Source of the DNA: Bacillus mobilis
GTDB lineage: Bacteria; Bacillota; Bacilli; Bacillales; Bacillaceae_G
Direction of reading: 5' to 3'
NCBI RefSeq assembly: GCF_001884045.1
Contig: NZ_MACF01000046.1
Location: forward strand, 124,001 to 188,000
Length of the DNA: 64,000 nt
Below the pieces are notes generated by a model. The model saw nothing but the letters and a program-made list of their open reading frames with translations, did not search any database and had not been told where the DNA came from. The position numbers and the translations under genes are program-made. Below, piece after piece: positions 37,359 through 45,605 of this stretch (positions within the stretch are counted from its first letter, which is position 1; every line of letters begins with the position of its first letter).

Positions 37359-38537
37359 ATGAAAAGAAGTACCGAGTTTCTAAAAAGTTTAGATGTAAAA
37401 TTAATATTAATTTTGTTTGCATTATGTGTTACGAGTATAGCTGCTATATATAGCAGTCAGCAAACTGGCCAATATGGAGAGGCAAACTTTGCGATGAAAC
37501 AGGGTTTGAACTACATAATTGGAGTTGTATTGTTACTGCTTGTTGCAAGCATTGACTTAGATCAATTACAAAAATTGTCTTGGCCACTTTATATCGTTGG
37601 ATTTGCTTCACTTATTCTTTTGAAAATACTACCGGTTTCCACTTTTACACCTGAAAAATTAGGTGCAAAAAGATGGTTTGTGTTTCCATTAGTTGGACAA
37701 ATTCAGCCATCTGAGTTTTTCAAAATTTCCTTGCTTCTCGTAGTAGCAAGTATAGCAGTGAAACATAATGCACAGTATATGGCAAGAACATTCCAAACAG
37801 ATTTACAATTAGTAGGTAAAATTATGCTAGTATCTCTCCCGCCTATGGCTGTTGTATATAGCCAACCGGATACAGGGATGGTGTTCTTATATGCTGCTGC
37901 TATTGCATGTATTTTATTTATGTCAGGTATTCAGAAGAAATTGATAGCGTTATGTACAGTTATTCCGGTGACCGTTTTATCTGCGTTAATATTTATTTAC
38001 GTAAGGTATGAGGATTTCTTCTTTAATAATTTAGTTACGTTACTAAAACCTCACCAACAATCACGTATTGTAGGTTGGTTAAATCCATTTGAAAATGCAG
38101 ATCAAGGTTATCAAACACAGCAATCGATTTTAGCTGTAGGTAGTGGTGGTATGGAAGGGAAAGGGTTTGGTGAAGGGAACGTTTATATCCCTGAGAAGCA
38201 TACTGACTTTATTTTTGCTACAATTGCCGAAGAAGGTGGATTTATCGTAGCAGCTTTAGTTGTATTCTTGTTCCTATTACTACTATATAGAACAATTATT
38301 ATTGGTTATTCTGCTGATAATTTATTCGGTACATTATTATGTGCTGGATCAATTGGGATATTAACGGTTCAAATATTCCAAAACATCGGTATGATCGTTG
38401 GATTAATGCCTGTAAAAGGGATTGCATTACCTTTCTTATCATACGGGGGAAGTTCCTTGTTCTCAAATATGATTATGATGGGTCTCATATTATCGGTACG
38501 GAAAACGTATAAAAAGTATATGTTTTCTGTTAAGTAA
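37359..38537 (+). CDS. RodA/FtsW/SpoVE family glycosyltransferase
   Basis: SEDS-family peptidoglycan polymerase or lipid II-handling protein. 392 residues and ten predicted helices. Family signature near the C terminus: GMIVGLMPVKGIALPFLSYGGSS. The conserved loop WLNPFENADQGYQTQQSILAVGSGGMEGKGFGEG matches RodA-type proteins closely. ATG 37359 lies behind CAGGAGG; the in-frame ATG 37341 precedes that site. B. cereus genomes have several paralogues, so I do not commit to rodA, ftsW or spoVE. Confidence 0.9.
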   Translation: MKRSTEFLKSLDVKLILILFALCVTSIAAIYSSQQTGQYGEANFAMKQGLNYIIGVVLLLLVASIDLDQLQKLSWPLYIVGFASLILLKILPVSTFTPEKLGAKRWFVFPLVGQIQPSEFFKISLLLVVASIAVKHNAQYMARTFQTDLQLVGKIMLVSLPPMAVVYSQPDTGMVFLYAAAIACILFMSGIQKKLIALCTVIPVTVLSALIFIYVRYEDFFFNNLVTLLKPHQQSRIVGWLNPFENADQGYQTQQSILAVGSGGMEGKGFGEGNVYIPEKHTDFIFATIAEEGGFIVAALVVFLFLLLLYRTIIIGYSADNLFGTLLCAGSIGILTVQIFQNIGMIVGLMPVKGIALPFLSYGGSSLFSNMIMMGLILSVRKTYKKYMFSVK

Positions 38538-38573
38538 AAAGCTGGTTCGTTTAAATACGAACCAGCTTTTTTA
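38535..38573 (+). terminator. Terminator after the RodA/FtsW-family gene
   Basis: AAAAAGCTGGTTCGT and ACGAACCAGCTTTTTT pair around TTAAAT. Confidence 0.92.
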
Positions 38574-38642
38574 CATATATGCTCTTAAACGTTGCAAACT
38601 AAAACAGAATAGCAGTTTGAGACGGGTAAGGAGTGCAAAGTG

Positions 38643-39347
38643 ATGCATATGCATATTTTTGAAGGGGCACGGCATCTTTCTAATAGTGAGTGGGTTATTC
38701 GGGCTATTATAGCATACATATTCTTAATATTAGTTGCGAAAGCGATGGGACAAAGGTCCATCGCACAACTTCGTTTTTTAGATGTCGTATTAGTGTTATT
38801 GCTTGGTGGGAATATTTCTAACGCATTATCTGATGAAAAAGTGGGATTACTCGGTTCGATGATTACAACGTTCATACTCGTTGTACTTCACATTATAAGC
38901 TCAGTCTTAATGTTGAAATGGGATAGATGGAGACGCTTTTTAGAGCCGGCACCTATTATTCTTATACATAATGGTTCCATTGATTTTAGCAATTTGAAAA
39001 AAGCGAGAATTACGGTGGAATATTTATTTTCGGAACTTCGTATGCGAAATGTGAGCGATATTCAAACGGTTAAATTAGCATTATGGGAAGCAAGCGGTGT
39101 TGTTTCTATATTTCAGTATCCCCAATATGAAGCAGCTTCACGACTTGATCTGAAAGTGGCGGGAAGAAGGTCTCCAGTTTCTTTTGTATTAGTAAAGGAT
39201 GGGAGCATTCAGCAAGATGTTCTAGCTTTAGTAGGAAAAACAGAAGAGTGGGCGAGAGAATTTTTAGAGAAGAGCGCAGAAGTTGAATCCATTATGTTAG
39301 CTACAGTAGATGAAGCTCATAAAATAAATATTTTGTTAAAAAAATGA
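38643..39347 (+). CDS. DUF421 (YetF-like) membrane protein
   Basis: 234 residues: three N-terminal membrane helices (about 12-32, 40-58 and 64-84), then the soluble DUF421 domain (PAPIILIHNGSIDFSNLKKARITVEYLFSELRMRNVSDIQTVKLALWEASG), as in the Bacillus YetF/YkjA group. ATG 38643 is preceded by AAGGAGTG at seven bases; a GTG one codon earlier is less likely. Family function not established; some members are linked to spore germinant or membrane stress phenotypes. Confidence 0.88.
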   Translation: MHMHIFEGARHLSNSEWVIRAIIAYIFLILVAKAMGQRSIAQLRFLDVVLVLLLGGNISNALSDEKVGLLGSMITTFILVVLHIISSVLMLKWDRWRRFLEPAPIILIHNGSIDFSNLKKARITVEYLFSELRMRNVSDIQTVKLALWEASGVVSIFQYPQYEAASRLDLKVAGRRSPVSFVLVKDGSIQQDVLALVGKTEEWAREFLEKSAEVESIMLATVDEAHKINILLKK

Positions 39348-39416
39348 AAAATATACGCATTTTGTCGTTTCATACATATGATACAATAGTGTGGACAACG
39401 AAAAAGGAGGGATACG

Positions 39417-39881
39417 ATGGGATATGTAGAGGAGTTACGAAAAGTAGTTGGTCATCGCCCTTTAATTTTAGTTGGTGCTGTTGTACTCGTTATAAATGAA
39501 CATGGATATGTATTATTACAGCAAAGAACAGAGCCTTACGGAAAATGGGGATTGCCTGGCGGGCTAATGGAGCTTGGCGAATCACCAGAAGAAACAGCTT
39601 GCCGTGAAGTATATGAAGAGACAGGAATAGAAGTGAAGAACCTTCGATTAATTAATGTATTTTCAGGAGCGAATTATTTTACAAAACTAGCAAATGGTGA
39701 TGAATTTCAATCCGTAACGACAGCCTATTATACCGAGGAATACGAAGGGGAGTTTGTTATGAATAAAGAAGAAGCGGTTCAGCTTACATTCTTTCCACTA
39801 ACAGAACTACCTGACTATATTGTAGGATCGCATAAAAAAATGATTATGGAATATATAAAAATTATGGGAAATAAGATATAA
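39417..39881 (+). CDS. Nudix hydrolase
   Basis: 154 residues. The Nudix box is complete: G(G)LMELGESPEETACREVYEETGIEV (pattern GX5EX7REUXEEXGU). It hydrolyses a nucleoside diphosphate linked to another moiety; substrate not deducible. ATG behind AAAGGAGG. The yjdF riboswitch begins about 20 bases after its stop, with no terminator in between. Confidence 0.92.
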   Translation: MGYVEELRKVVGHRPLILVGAVVLVINEHGYVLLQQRTEPYGKWGLPGGLMELGESPEETACREVYEETGIEVKNLRLINVFSGANYFTKLANGDEFQSVTTAYYTEEYEGEFVMNKEEAVQLTFFPLTELPDYIVGSHKKMIMEYIKIMGNKI

Positions 39882-39902
39882 TACAATGAAAGAGATACAA
39901 AA

Positions 39903-39998
39903 ACACAGTTCTGGTCGGTAGTCCAGACGCATGATTACATGTCAGTAACCTTCCCCTCCGGGATGTCCGGTATTTCTAATTTTTTTAAAGGAGGGGCT
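39903..39998 (+). ncRNA. yjdF riboswitch (azaaromatic-sensing RNA)
   Basis: Lies directly upstream of a yjdF gene and has the form expected of the yjdF motif: a 5' CTGG/CCAG stem (TTCTGGTCGGTAGTCCAGA), ACATG/CATGT-type pairing and a CCCCTCCGGGATGTCCGG element. CCCCTCC (39953-39959) is the exact complement of the yjdF Shine-Dalgarno GGAGGGG (39990-39996), indicating translational control by sequestering the ribosome site. The ligand class is known from work on this motif; assignment here is by position and sequence form. Confidence 0.85.
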
Positions 39999-40002
39999 GT
40001 CA

Positions 40003-40410
40003 ATGGATTTGACAGTATATCACGATGGTCAATTTTTCGTAGGAATTATTACACATAAAGAAAAAGGAAAATTGTATGGAGCACGGTATATTTTTGGAAT
40101 GGAACCTTCAGATGAAGAAGTACTTATATTTGTGAATGGTCCAATGTTAGCGTATTTCCAGCACGTTGCAAAATGCGGTGTGGAAGTGAAAGAAAAACAA
40201 CGTCCAAAAAATATAAAACGTATCATACGACAAGCGGCAAAAGAAGTAAATGTAAAACGTTTTACTAAGGCACAAGAGGCAATTGGCTTATCTTATGAAC
40301 TGCATAAACAAGAAAAGAAAGTGCGATCTAAAGAGATGCGAGAAGCTGAAAAACAAAGAAGACGTTTAATCAAAGTACAAAAAGCAAAGCAAAAGCATCG
40401 TGGCCATTAA
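40003..40410 (+). CDS. yjdF: YjdF family protein
   Basis: 135 residues: an N-terminal beta-rich half (MDLTVYHDGQFFVGIITHKEKGKLYGARYIFG) and a strongly basic helical C-terminal half (KTKAQEAIxL-type segment then REAEKQRRRLIKVQKAKQKHRGH). This is a clear match to B. subtilis YjdF. Its biochemical function is unknown; control by an RNA that senses azaaromatic compounds suggests a role in resisting or handling such toxins. The ribosome site GGAGGGG is part of the riboswitch. Confidence 0.92.
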   Translation: MDLTVYHDGQFFVGIITHKEKGKLYGARYIFGMEPSDEEVLIFVNGPMLAYFQHVAKCGVEVKEKQRPKNIKRIIRQAAKEVNVKRFTKAQEAIGLSYELHKQEKKVRSKEMREAEKQRRRLIKVQKAKQKHRGH

Positions 40411-40447
40411 GAAAAGGTGTTAGAGCAAGAGCTCTAACACCTTTTCT
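40411..40447 (+). terminator. Terminator after yjdF
   Basis: GAAAAGGTGTTAGAGC and GCTCTAACACCTTTTC form a 16-base perfect stem around AAGA. Confidence 0.92.
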
Positions 40448-40453
40448 ATACCC

Positions 40454-40501
40454 AAATACAAGTAAACTTACTTGTATTTCATAAACATTAACTGGTAAGA
40501 T
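40454..40501 (+). promoter_or_regulatory. brxB promoter with perfect palindromic operator candidate
   Basis: AAATACAAGTAA-AC-TTACTTGTATTT (40454-40479) is a perfect palindrome with 12-base arms. Its right arm contains the -35 TTGTAT (40472-40477); 18 bases later is TAAGAT (40496-40501). No run of T follows, favouring an operator over a terminator. Regulator unknown. Confidence 0.6.
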
Positions 40502-40532
40502 ACAAATAGGTAGTTTTAGAGGAGGGAAAAGA

Positions 40533-40967
40533 TTGATTAATTTTAACTTTTTTATGAATGATGTTGTCCGCCAAGCGCGTGAAGAGATTGTCTCTGCTGG
40601 ATATACAGAATTGACGACGCCGGAAGCAGTAGAAGAAGCGTTTAAAAGAAATGGAACAACACTTGTAATGGTAAACTCTGTATGTGGTTGTGCAGGTGGT
40701 ATTGCTCGTCCTGCTGCTGCGCATTCCGTACATTATGATAAACGTCCTAACCATCTTGTAACGGTGTTTGCAGGTCAAGATAAGGAAGCAACAGCAACAG
40801 CTCGTGAATATTTTGAAGGATATCCACCTTCTTCTCCATCATTCGCTTTATTAAAAGATGGAAAAATTGTAACGATGGTAGAACGTCATGAAATTGAAGG
40901 TCATGAACCAATGCAAGTTATTGCAAAGCTACAATCTTATTTCGAAGAGAATTGTGAAGAACTATAA
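40533..40967 (+). CDS. brxB: Bacilliredoxin BrxB (YqiW)
   Basis: Thiol-disulfide protein that removes bacillithiol from oxidised proteins. 144 residues, DUF1094/YphP-YqiW family, with the CGC active-site motif at 51-53 ([19 protein letters not shown]). Near identical to B. subtilis YqiW in recalled sequence. Start is TTG 40533 behind GAGGAGGGA; no ATG fits. Located before artPQR as in B. subtilis. Confidence 0.95.
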   Translation: MINFNFFMNDVVRQAREEIVSAGYTELTTPEAVEEAFKRNGTTLVMVNSVCGCAGGIARPAAAHSVHYDKRPNHLVTVFAGQDKEATATAREYFEGYPPSSPSFALLKDGKIVTMVERHEIEGHEPMQVIAKLQSYFEENCEEL

Positions 40968-40976
40968 ATATAAGTG

Positions 40977-41022
40977 AAAAGGCGGTACGTCCACAATGAA
41001 GTGGATGTACCGCCTTTTTTTA
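40977..41022 (+). terminator. Terminator after brxB
   Basis: AAAAGGCGGTACGTCCAC pairs with GTGGATGTACCGCCTTTTTTT (one G-T pair). Confidence 0.92.
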
Positions 41023-41035
41023 TTTAGTATTAAAA

Positions 41036-41143
41036 TTTATCCCGCTTTAATGAGCAGTAAGACCCCCACCTCAAAATGCAGTGAAAGCAAAGAAGTTAGG
41101 TGGGGGATGAAGAAAACCCCCACTGATTAAAGTTTCACTTTAT
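41036..41143 (+). repeat. bcr1-type repeat, copy B (middle deleted)
   Basis: About 100 bases between two exact TTTAT pentamers (41036-41040 and 41139-41143). Shares the 5' portion with copy A (CAGTAAGACCCCCACCTCA to GTTAGGTGGGGGAT), then jumps to the 3' end ACCCCCACTGATTAAAGTTTCAC; the CCCGATTGGTGCGGG hairpin is missing. Consistent with a degenerate bcr1 element. Confidence 0.85.
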
Positions 41144-41164
41144 GGGACATGCATAGTTATGTTG

Positions 41165-41262
41165 TTTTATGCAATATTTTATACATGATAAACGTTATTA
41201 ATATTGTTATTTTATTTATTTTTATTTTATATATTGCATAAAAATGAAAGTGCTGATACAAT
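41165..41262 (+). promoter_or_regulatory. artPQR promoter with ArgR-like boxes
   Basis: Promoter TTGCAT (41234-41239), 17-base spacer, TACAAT (41257-41262). A 13-base perfect inverted repeat flanks it: TTTTATGCAATAT (41165-41177) and ATATTGCATAAAA (41231-41243). The downstream arm continues as TTGCATAAAAATGAAAG, similar to the AhrC/ArgR box (CATGAATAAAAATKCAAK) and overlapping the -35. TATGCAATATTT recurs upstream of argC. ArgR binding is inferred. Confidence 0.6.
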
Positions 41263-41322
41263 ACAAACATCGAATAAATATTCTATTAAACTTTTAAATA
41301 TACATTATTAGGGGGAAGAAAG

Positions 41323-42102
41323 ATGAAGAAGTTATTATCGATATCGTTTGCACTTATTTTAATTGTAAGTATGTTCAGCGCTTGTAGTAATGGGGACGAA
41401 AAGGCTAGTGGAAAAAATAAAAAAGTACTGGTTATGGGGACTTCAGCAGATTATAAACCATATGAATACGTGGAAGCTTCAAAAAGTGATGAAATTATCG
41501 GCTTTGATGTTGATGTTGCTAAATATATCGGAAAAGAACTTGGTTATGAAGTGAAAATGAAAGATATGGATTTTGGTGGTTTATTAGCATCGCTTAGCTC
41601 AGGAAAAGTTGATTTCGTAATGGCAGGTATGACGCCTACTGCAGAGCGTAAAAATAATGTTGATTTCACAGATATTTATTTTGTTGCGAAAAACATGGTC
41701 GTTTCTAAAAAGGATTCTAACATTCAATCTGTAGAGGATTTAAAAGGGAAAAAAGTAGGGGTACAAACAGGATCTATTCAAGAAGAGAAAGCGGCAGAAT
41801 TTAAAAAACAAGTAGATTTCAAAGTTGAGGGACGTGACCGTATACCAGAAATCGTACAAGAAATTAAAGCTGGTCGTTTTGACGCTGCAATTATAGAAGA
41901 CACAGTTGCTAAAAATTATGTAGAGAAAATGAAAGATTTACAAGGAATTGAAATTCAAGAAGCACCAGAAGAAGTAGGAGCAGCAATTGCCCTTCCGAAA
42001 AACAGTGATAAAACAGCAGAATTTAATAAAGTAATTAAAAAGATGCAAGAAAATGGAGAAATGGATAAATTAGTGAAGAAATGGTTTGGCAGCGAAAAAT
42101 AA
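41323..42102 (+). CDS. artP: Arginine-type ABC transporter, binding lipoprotein
   Basis: Extracellular solute-binding lipoprotein. 259 residues: signal peptide with lipobox (SMFSAC, Cys21), then a bilobal SBP family 3 domain (VLVMGTSADYKPYEYVE; IIGFDVDVAKYIGKELG; GKVDFVMAGMTPTAERK; GKKVGVQTGSIQEEKAAEF; DAAIIEDTVAKNYV). Neighbouring genes and order match B. subtilis artPQR (yqiXYZ), the high-affinity arginine system; the exact ligand is inferred. Confidence 0.92.
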   Translation: MKKLLSISFALILIVSMFSACSNGDEKASGKNKKVLVMGTSADYKPYEYVEASKSDEIIGFDVDVAKYIGKELGYEVKMKDMDFGGLLASLSSGKVDFVMAGMTPTAERKNNVDFTDIYFVAKNMVVSKKDSNIQSVEDLKGKKVGVQTGSIQEEKAAEFKKQVDFKVEGRDRIPEIVQEIKAGRFDAAIIEDTVAKNYVEKMKDLQGIEIQEAPEEVGAAIALPKNSDKTAEFNKVIKKMQENGEMDKLVKKWFGSEK

Positions 42103-42138
42103 GCTGCCTTTCACTTTTCTGTGAGGGGAATGAATAGA

Positions 42139-42798
42139 ATGAACTTAGATTTTTCGGCGATTACGCCTTCGATACCATATATACTAAAAGGCCTAGAAGT
42201 TACTTTGAAAATTGTAGCAGTATCAGCGCTAGTAGGATTTATTTTAGGAACGTTATTAGCGCTTTGCAAAATTGCTAGAATACGAGCATTAAATATAGCG
42301 GCAGATTTTTATACATCAATTTTCCGTGGTACACCACTTGTATTACAATTAATGATTATTTATTTCGGTGTCCCGCAAATAATTGGTTATGATATACCAG
42401 CATTCGTAGCAGCTGTATTAGCATTTAGCTTAAATTCAGGTGCATATATGTCAGAGGTAATTCGTGCCGGCATTCAAGCGGTTGATAATGGACAAACAGA
42501 AGCAGCGATGGCTTTAGGGATACCTTACGGAAAAATGATGCGAAATATTATTTTCCCTCAAGCATTAAAAAATATATTACCAGCGCTTGTGAACGAGTTT
42601 GCGACACTTACGAAAGAATCGGCTGTAGTAACAGTAATAGGAGCGACAGATTTAATGCGCCGTGCTTACATTGTAGGCGGTGAGACGTTTAAATATCTTG
42701 AACCATTACTTTTTGTTGGACTAATTTATTATATGCTAGTCATTATTCTTACATTAGTCGGGAAGGCAATTGAAGGGAGAATGAAGAAAAGTGATTAA
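42139..42798 (+). CDS. artQ: Arginine-type ABC transporter, permease
   Basis: 219 residues, HisM-type permease with about five helices and the EAA loop [36 protein letters not shown]. Two in-frame starts upstream (GTG 42121, ATG 42130) lie in or next to GTGAGGGG, so ATG 42139 is chosen; it gives [24 protein letters not shown]. Overlaps artR by eight bases. Confidence 0.93.
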   Translation: MNLDFSAITPSIPYILKGLEVTLKIVAVSALVGFILGTLLALCKIARIRALNIAADFYTSIFRGTPLVLQLMIIYFGVPQIIGYDIPAFVAAVLAFSLNSGAYMSEVIRAGIQAVDNGQTEAAMALGIPYGKMMRNIIFPQALKNILPALVNEFATLTKESAVVTVIGATDLMRRAYIVGGETFKYLEPLLFVGLIYYMLVIILTLVGKAIEGRMKKSD

Positions 42799-43513
42799 AA
42801 TTGAAAACCTTCATAAATCATTTGGAAAAAACGAAGTATTAAAAGGAATTACAACAACGATTGAAAAAGGGGAAGTAGTAGCAATTATTGGACCGTCTGG
42901 ATCAGGGAAATCAACATTTTTACGTTGTATGAATGTGTTAGAAGCACCGACAAATGGTCAAATTTGGATTGGAACGGAAGAAGTAACGAATCCGAAAACG
43001 AATATTATGCACGTTCGTGAAAATGTCGGAATGGTATTTCAGCATTTCCACCTATTTCCTCATATGACTGTATTAGAAAATATTACGTATGCTCCTATCA
43101 ATGTAAAAGGAGTAACGAAACAAGAAGCTGATAAGAAAGCCGAGAAACTTTTAGAAAAGGTCGGTTTATTAGATAAAAAAGATACGTATCCAAACCGTCT
43201 TTCGGGAGGACAAAAGCAACGTGTAGCAATTGCGAGAGCGTTGGCGATGGAACCAGAAGTTATGTTATTTGATGAACCAACATCAGCACTAGATCCAGAG
43301 ATGGTAAAAGAAGTGTTAGAAGTTATGAAATCATTAGTTACGACAGGAATGACAATGGCGATTGTTACACATGAAATGGGATTCGCAAAAGAAGTGGCAG
43401 ATCGTGTTCTCTTTTTAGATGGTGGAAAGCTTGTAGAAGATAGTGCGCCAGCAGAATTTTTTGCAGCACCGAAAAGTGAACGTGCGCAACAATTTTTACA
43501 AAAAATATTGTAA
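42791..43513 (+). CDS. artR: Arginine-type ABC transporter, ATPase
   Basis: 240-residue polar amino acid ABC ATPase: Walker [10 protein letters not shown]-loop [12 protein letters not shown], signature LSGGQKQR, Walker [16 protein letters not shown]-loop VTHEM. Starts at GTG inside the artQ end with GGGAGAATG upstream, implying coupled translation. Followed by a terminator. Confidence 0.95.
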   Translation: MIKIENLHKSFGKNEVLKGITTTIEKGEVVAIIGPSGSGKSTFLRCMNVLEAPTNGQIWIGTEEVTNPKTNIMHVRENVGMVFQHFHLFPHMTVLENITYAPINVKGVTKQEADKKAEKLLEKVGLLDKKDTYPNRLSGGQKQRVAIARALAMEPEVMLFDEPTSALDPEMVKEVLEVMKSLVTTGMTMAIVTHEMGFAKEVADRVLFLDGGKLVEDSAPAEFFAAPKSERAQQFLQKIL

Positions 43514-43541
43514 TATGTAACGGTTACGTGAATAATAAGTA

Positions 43542-43573
43542 GAAAAGGATGACATTGTGTCATCCTTTTTTTA
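43542..43573 (+). terminator. Terminator after artPQR
   Basis: AAAAGGATGACA-TTG-TGTCATCCTTTTTTT. Confidence 0.92.
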
Positions 43574-43613
43574 TACTAACTGTAAATACGTTTATACATA
43601 TAGGAGCAGTGCT

Positions 43614-44582
43614 ATGTTCAAAATTGGATACCGTACAGTAAAAACAGCAATAGGGACAGGCGCAGCAGTTTTTATTGCTCAGTTATTAGGATTAGAATTT
43701 TATAGTTCAGCGGGCATTTTAGTTATATTATGTGTACAAAATACGAAACGTAAATCACTTCAAGTATCGTTACATCGTTTTTTAGCTTGTGTATTATCAA
43801 TGGTATTCGCGTTTTGTATTTTTGAAACAATTGGATATACACCGCTAGCAATTAGTATATTATTACTTACATTTATTCCGACTGCAGTTATGCTTAAAAT
43901 TCAAGAAGGTATTGTCACGAGTTCAGTTATTGTGATGCATCTATATTCATTGAAACAAATTACATGGCTTATTGTTGGAAATGAAATTGCGATATTAACG
44001 ATAGGAATTAGCGTGGCTTTATTAGTGAATATGTATATGCCAAGTAGTGAAAATAAGCTAAAAGAGTATCAGGATACAATAGAAAGTAATTTTAAAACAA
44101 TTTTGTTTGAAATGGTCGTTTATTTACGAAACAGAGAAAGTAGTTGGAGCGGGGCAGAACTTATTGAAACTGAAAATATGCTAAATGAAGCAAGGGATTT
44201 ATCGTTTAAGAAACTTGAGAATGCATTTATGCGAGAAGATGGCTATTACTATCGTTACTTTAATATGCGTATGCAGCAATTCGAAATTTTAGAGCGGATG
44301 ATACCATTAGCAGCTTCTTTATCATGGACATATGAACAAGCTGACATGATTGCGGATGTGGTTGAAAACATTGGGAATGCTATTAGCCCTGAGAGTACTG
44401 GGGTTATTTCCTTAAGACAGCTGCAAGAAATGAGAGAATTATTTAGAGACATGCCATTGCCCGTTACACGTGAAGAGTTTGAGATACGTGCGAAGCTTGT
44501 TCAACTTGTGTATGAAATGGAGCAATATTTACTCATTAAAAGTCGTTTTAAGGGAAAGGATAATATAAAAGAACTTATATAG
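43614..44582 (+). CDS. yqjA: Aromatic-acid-exporter-like membrane protein YqjA
   Basis: 322 residues: five to six N-terminal helices (about 10-145; FKIGYRTVKTAIGTGAAVFIAQLLG), then a cytosolic helical domain. This is the DUF939/ArAE_1 family, the half-size relatives of AaeB/FUSC efflux proteins. The frame is open 19 codons upstream, but ATG 43614 follows AGGAGCAG. Located after artPQR as in B. subtilis. Substrate unknown. Confidence 0.88.
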   Translation: MFKIGYRTVKTAIGTGAAVFIAQLLGLEFYSSAGILVILCVQNTKRKSLQVSLHRFLACVLSMVFAFCIFETIGYTPLAISILLLTFIPTAVMLKIQEGIVTSSVIVMHLYSLKQITWLIVGNEIAILTIGISVALLVNMYMPSSENKLKEYQDTIESNFKTILFEMVVYLRNRESSWSGAELIETENMLNEARDLSFKKLENAFMREDGYYYRYFNMRMQQFEILERMIPLAASLSWTYEQADMIADVVENIGNAISPESTGVISLRQLQEMRELFRDMPLPVTREEFEIRAKLVQLVYEMEQYLLIKSRFKGKDNIKELI

Positions 44583-44598
44583 AAGGTAGGAATTACTT

Positions 44599-45159
44599 AT
44601 GCCGTATCTTCTCTCTTTCATATTATGTTTTTCTTTATCGCCTATTTGGCCTCTTGGTGATAATCCACGTGCCGGAGATCCTTTCATTATTGTAAATAAA
44701 GCGACGAATAAACTAGCTTATATTGACGATGGAAAGATTCAAAAGGTTTTTCCAGTAGCGACAGGGAAAACAAATGAATTAACTCCAGAGGGAACTTTTG
44801 ATGTTGTAATGAAAGCGAAGGATCCGTATTATATTGCAAAGAATATTCCCGGGGGATCACCGAAAAATCCGCTTGGGTCAAGGTGGATTGGATTTAATGC
44901 AAGAGGAACTGATGGAAGTAAATATGGAATACATGGAACAAACCAACCTAGTTCGATTGGAAAGTATATTTCACAAGGATGTATAAGGATGAAGAAAAAC
45001 GATGTGGAGTATTTATTTGATCGCATTCCAATTGGAACGAAAGTATGGATTGTGAAGTCAAAACAATCATTTCAGCAATTGGCAAAACAAAAAGGAGCCA
45101 TTGCATATGAAAAAGCCAACGAAAAGGTTGGCTTTTTCTATTGTAATAAGTTGTCTTGA
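44599..45159 (+). CDS. L,D-transpeptidase (YkuD family) with read-through C terminus
   Basis: Peptidoglycan cross-linking enzyme. 186 residues: N-terminal signal/anchor (MPYLLSFILCFSLSPIW), then a YkuD catalytic domain (about 27-152) with His112 in YGIHGTNQPSSIGKYISQGCIRM, Cys128 and Arg130. The catalytic domain ends at about GTKVWIV (residue 152). The remaining 34 residues are not family-like, and residues 171-180 are encoded by a strong terminator hairpin (45110-45139). A TGA in another frame sits at 45108-45110, exactly before the hairpin, so a one-base shift upstream is possible. No L,D-transpeptidase partner gene is adjacent. Confidence 0.88.
   Translation: MPYLLSFILCFSLSPIWPLGDNPRAGDPFIIVNKATNKLAYIDDGKIQKVFPVATGKTNELTPEGTFDVVMKAKDPYYIAKNIPGGSPKNPLGSRWIGFNARGTDGSKYGIHGTNQPSSIGKYISQGCIRMKKNDVEYLFDRIPIGTKVWIVKSKQSFQQLAKQKGAIAYEKANEKVGFFYCNKLS
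45110..45139 (+). terminator. Terminator lying inside the L,D-transpeptidase frame
   Basis: AAAAAGCCAAC-GAAAAG-GTTGGCTTTTT: 11-base perfect stem with a T-run. The annotated stop codon is about 20 bases downstream of the T-run. Confidence 0.88.
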
Positions 45160-45198
45160 CATGTGTACATAACCATGAGTTAATGAGAGTATAGAAAG

Positions 45199-45278
45199 AT
45201 AAAGTAAAACTTTAATCAGTGGAAGGTTTTTACCCGCTGACTATCAGCCCGCACCAATCGGGGTAAAAATTAGATAAA
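45199..45278 (-). repeat. bcr1-type repeat, copy C (5' part missing)
   Basis: About 75 bases between two ATAAA pentamers (45199-45203 and 45274-45278), that is TTTAT on the minus strand. Read on the minus strand it holds the CCCCGATTGGTGCGGG hairpin, CTGATAGTCAGCGGGT and the conserved end CCACTGATTAAAGTTTTAC. The first half (CCCGCTATTTGCGGG to GTTAGGTGG) is absent. Confidence 0.82.
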
Positions 45279-45290
45279 GGGGTTGCTCAT

Positions 45291-45530
45291 ATGTACTTGA
45301 ATCCAAAAATTTCGTATATGCAATTTTTTATGGGATTTCTATTTGTTATTACATTCATATTGGCAACTTTTAATATATGTTCTTATCTCGTAGCAATTGT
45401 ATGTATGGCATTACTCAATCTTACTTTTGTTATTGGAGCATTTCAGCAGAAACAATATACAAGTTTTATAACAGCACTTATAATGTCATTTTCCTTTAGT
45501 ATTGTAGCGATTGTGCTTTATATAAAATAA
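45291..45530 (+). CDS. Small polytopic membrane protein, unknown
   Basis: 79 residues, nearly all hydrophobic: two to three helices (about 10-30, 33-50 and 58-78). Starts at ATG behind AAAGGGG; a terminator follows at its stop. It lies 12 bases after bcr1 copy C. No family recognised. Confidence 0.65.
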   Translation: MYLNPKISYMQFFMGFLFVITFILATFNICSYLVAIVCMALLNLTFVIGAFQQKQYTSFITALIMSFSFSIVAIVLYIK

Positions 45531-45555
45531 ACCATCTCGATATCGAGATGGTTTA
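45529..45555 (+). terminator. Palindromic terminator after the small membrane gene
   Basis: A 26-base perfect palindrome, AAACCATCTCGAT and its complement, followed by ATTTTG. Symmetric, could act in both directions. Confidence 0.7.
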
Positions 45556-45574
45556 TTTTGTTATGTATAAAGAG

Positions 45575-45605
45575 TAAAAAAAGGACGAAAACATCGTCCT
45601 TTTTA
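45575..45605 (-). terminator. Terminator of prli42
   Basis: On the minus strand AAAAAGGACGA and TCGTCCTTTTTT pair, followed by T-rich sequence; overlaps the stop codon at 45603. Confidence 0.8.

Noticed and set aside
43060-43563. 167-codon minus-strand frame over artR
   Set aside because: Shadow of a conserved ABC ATPase gene; overlaps its terminator.
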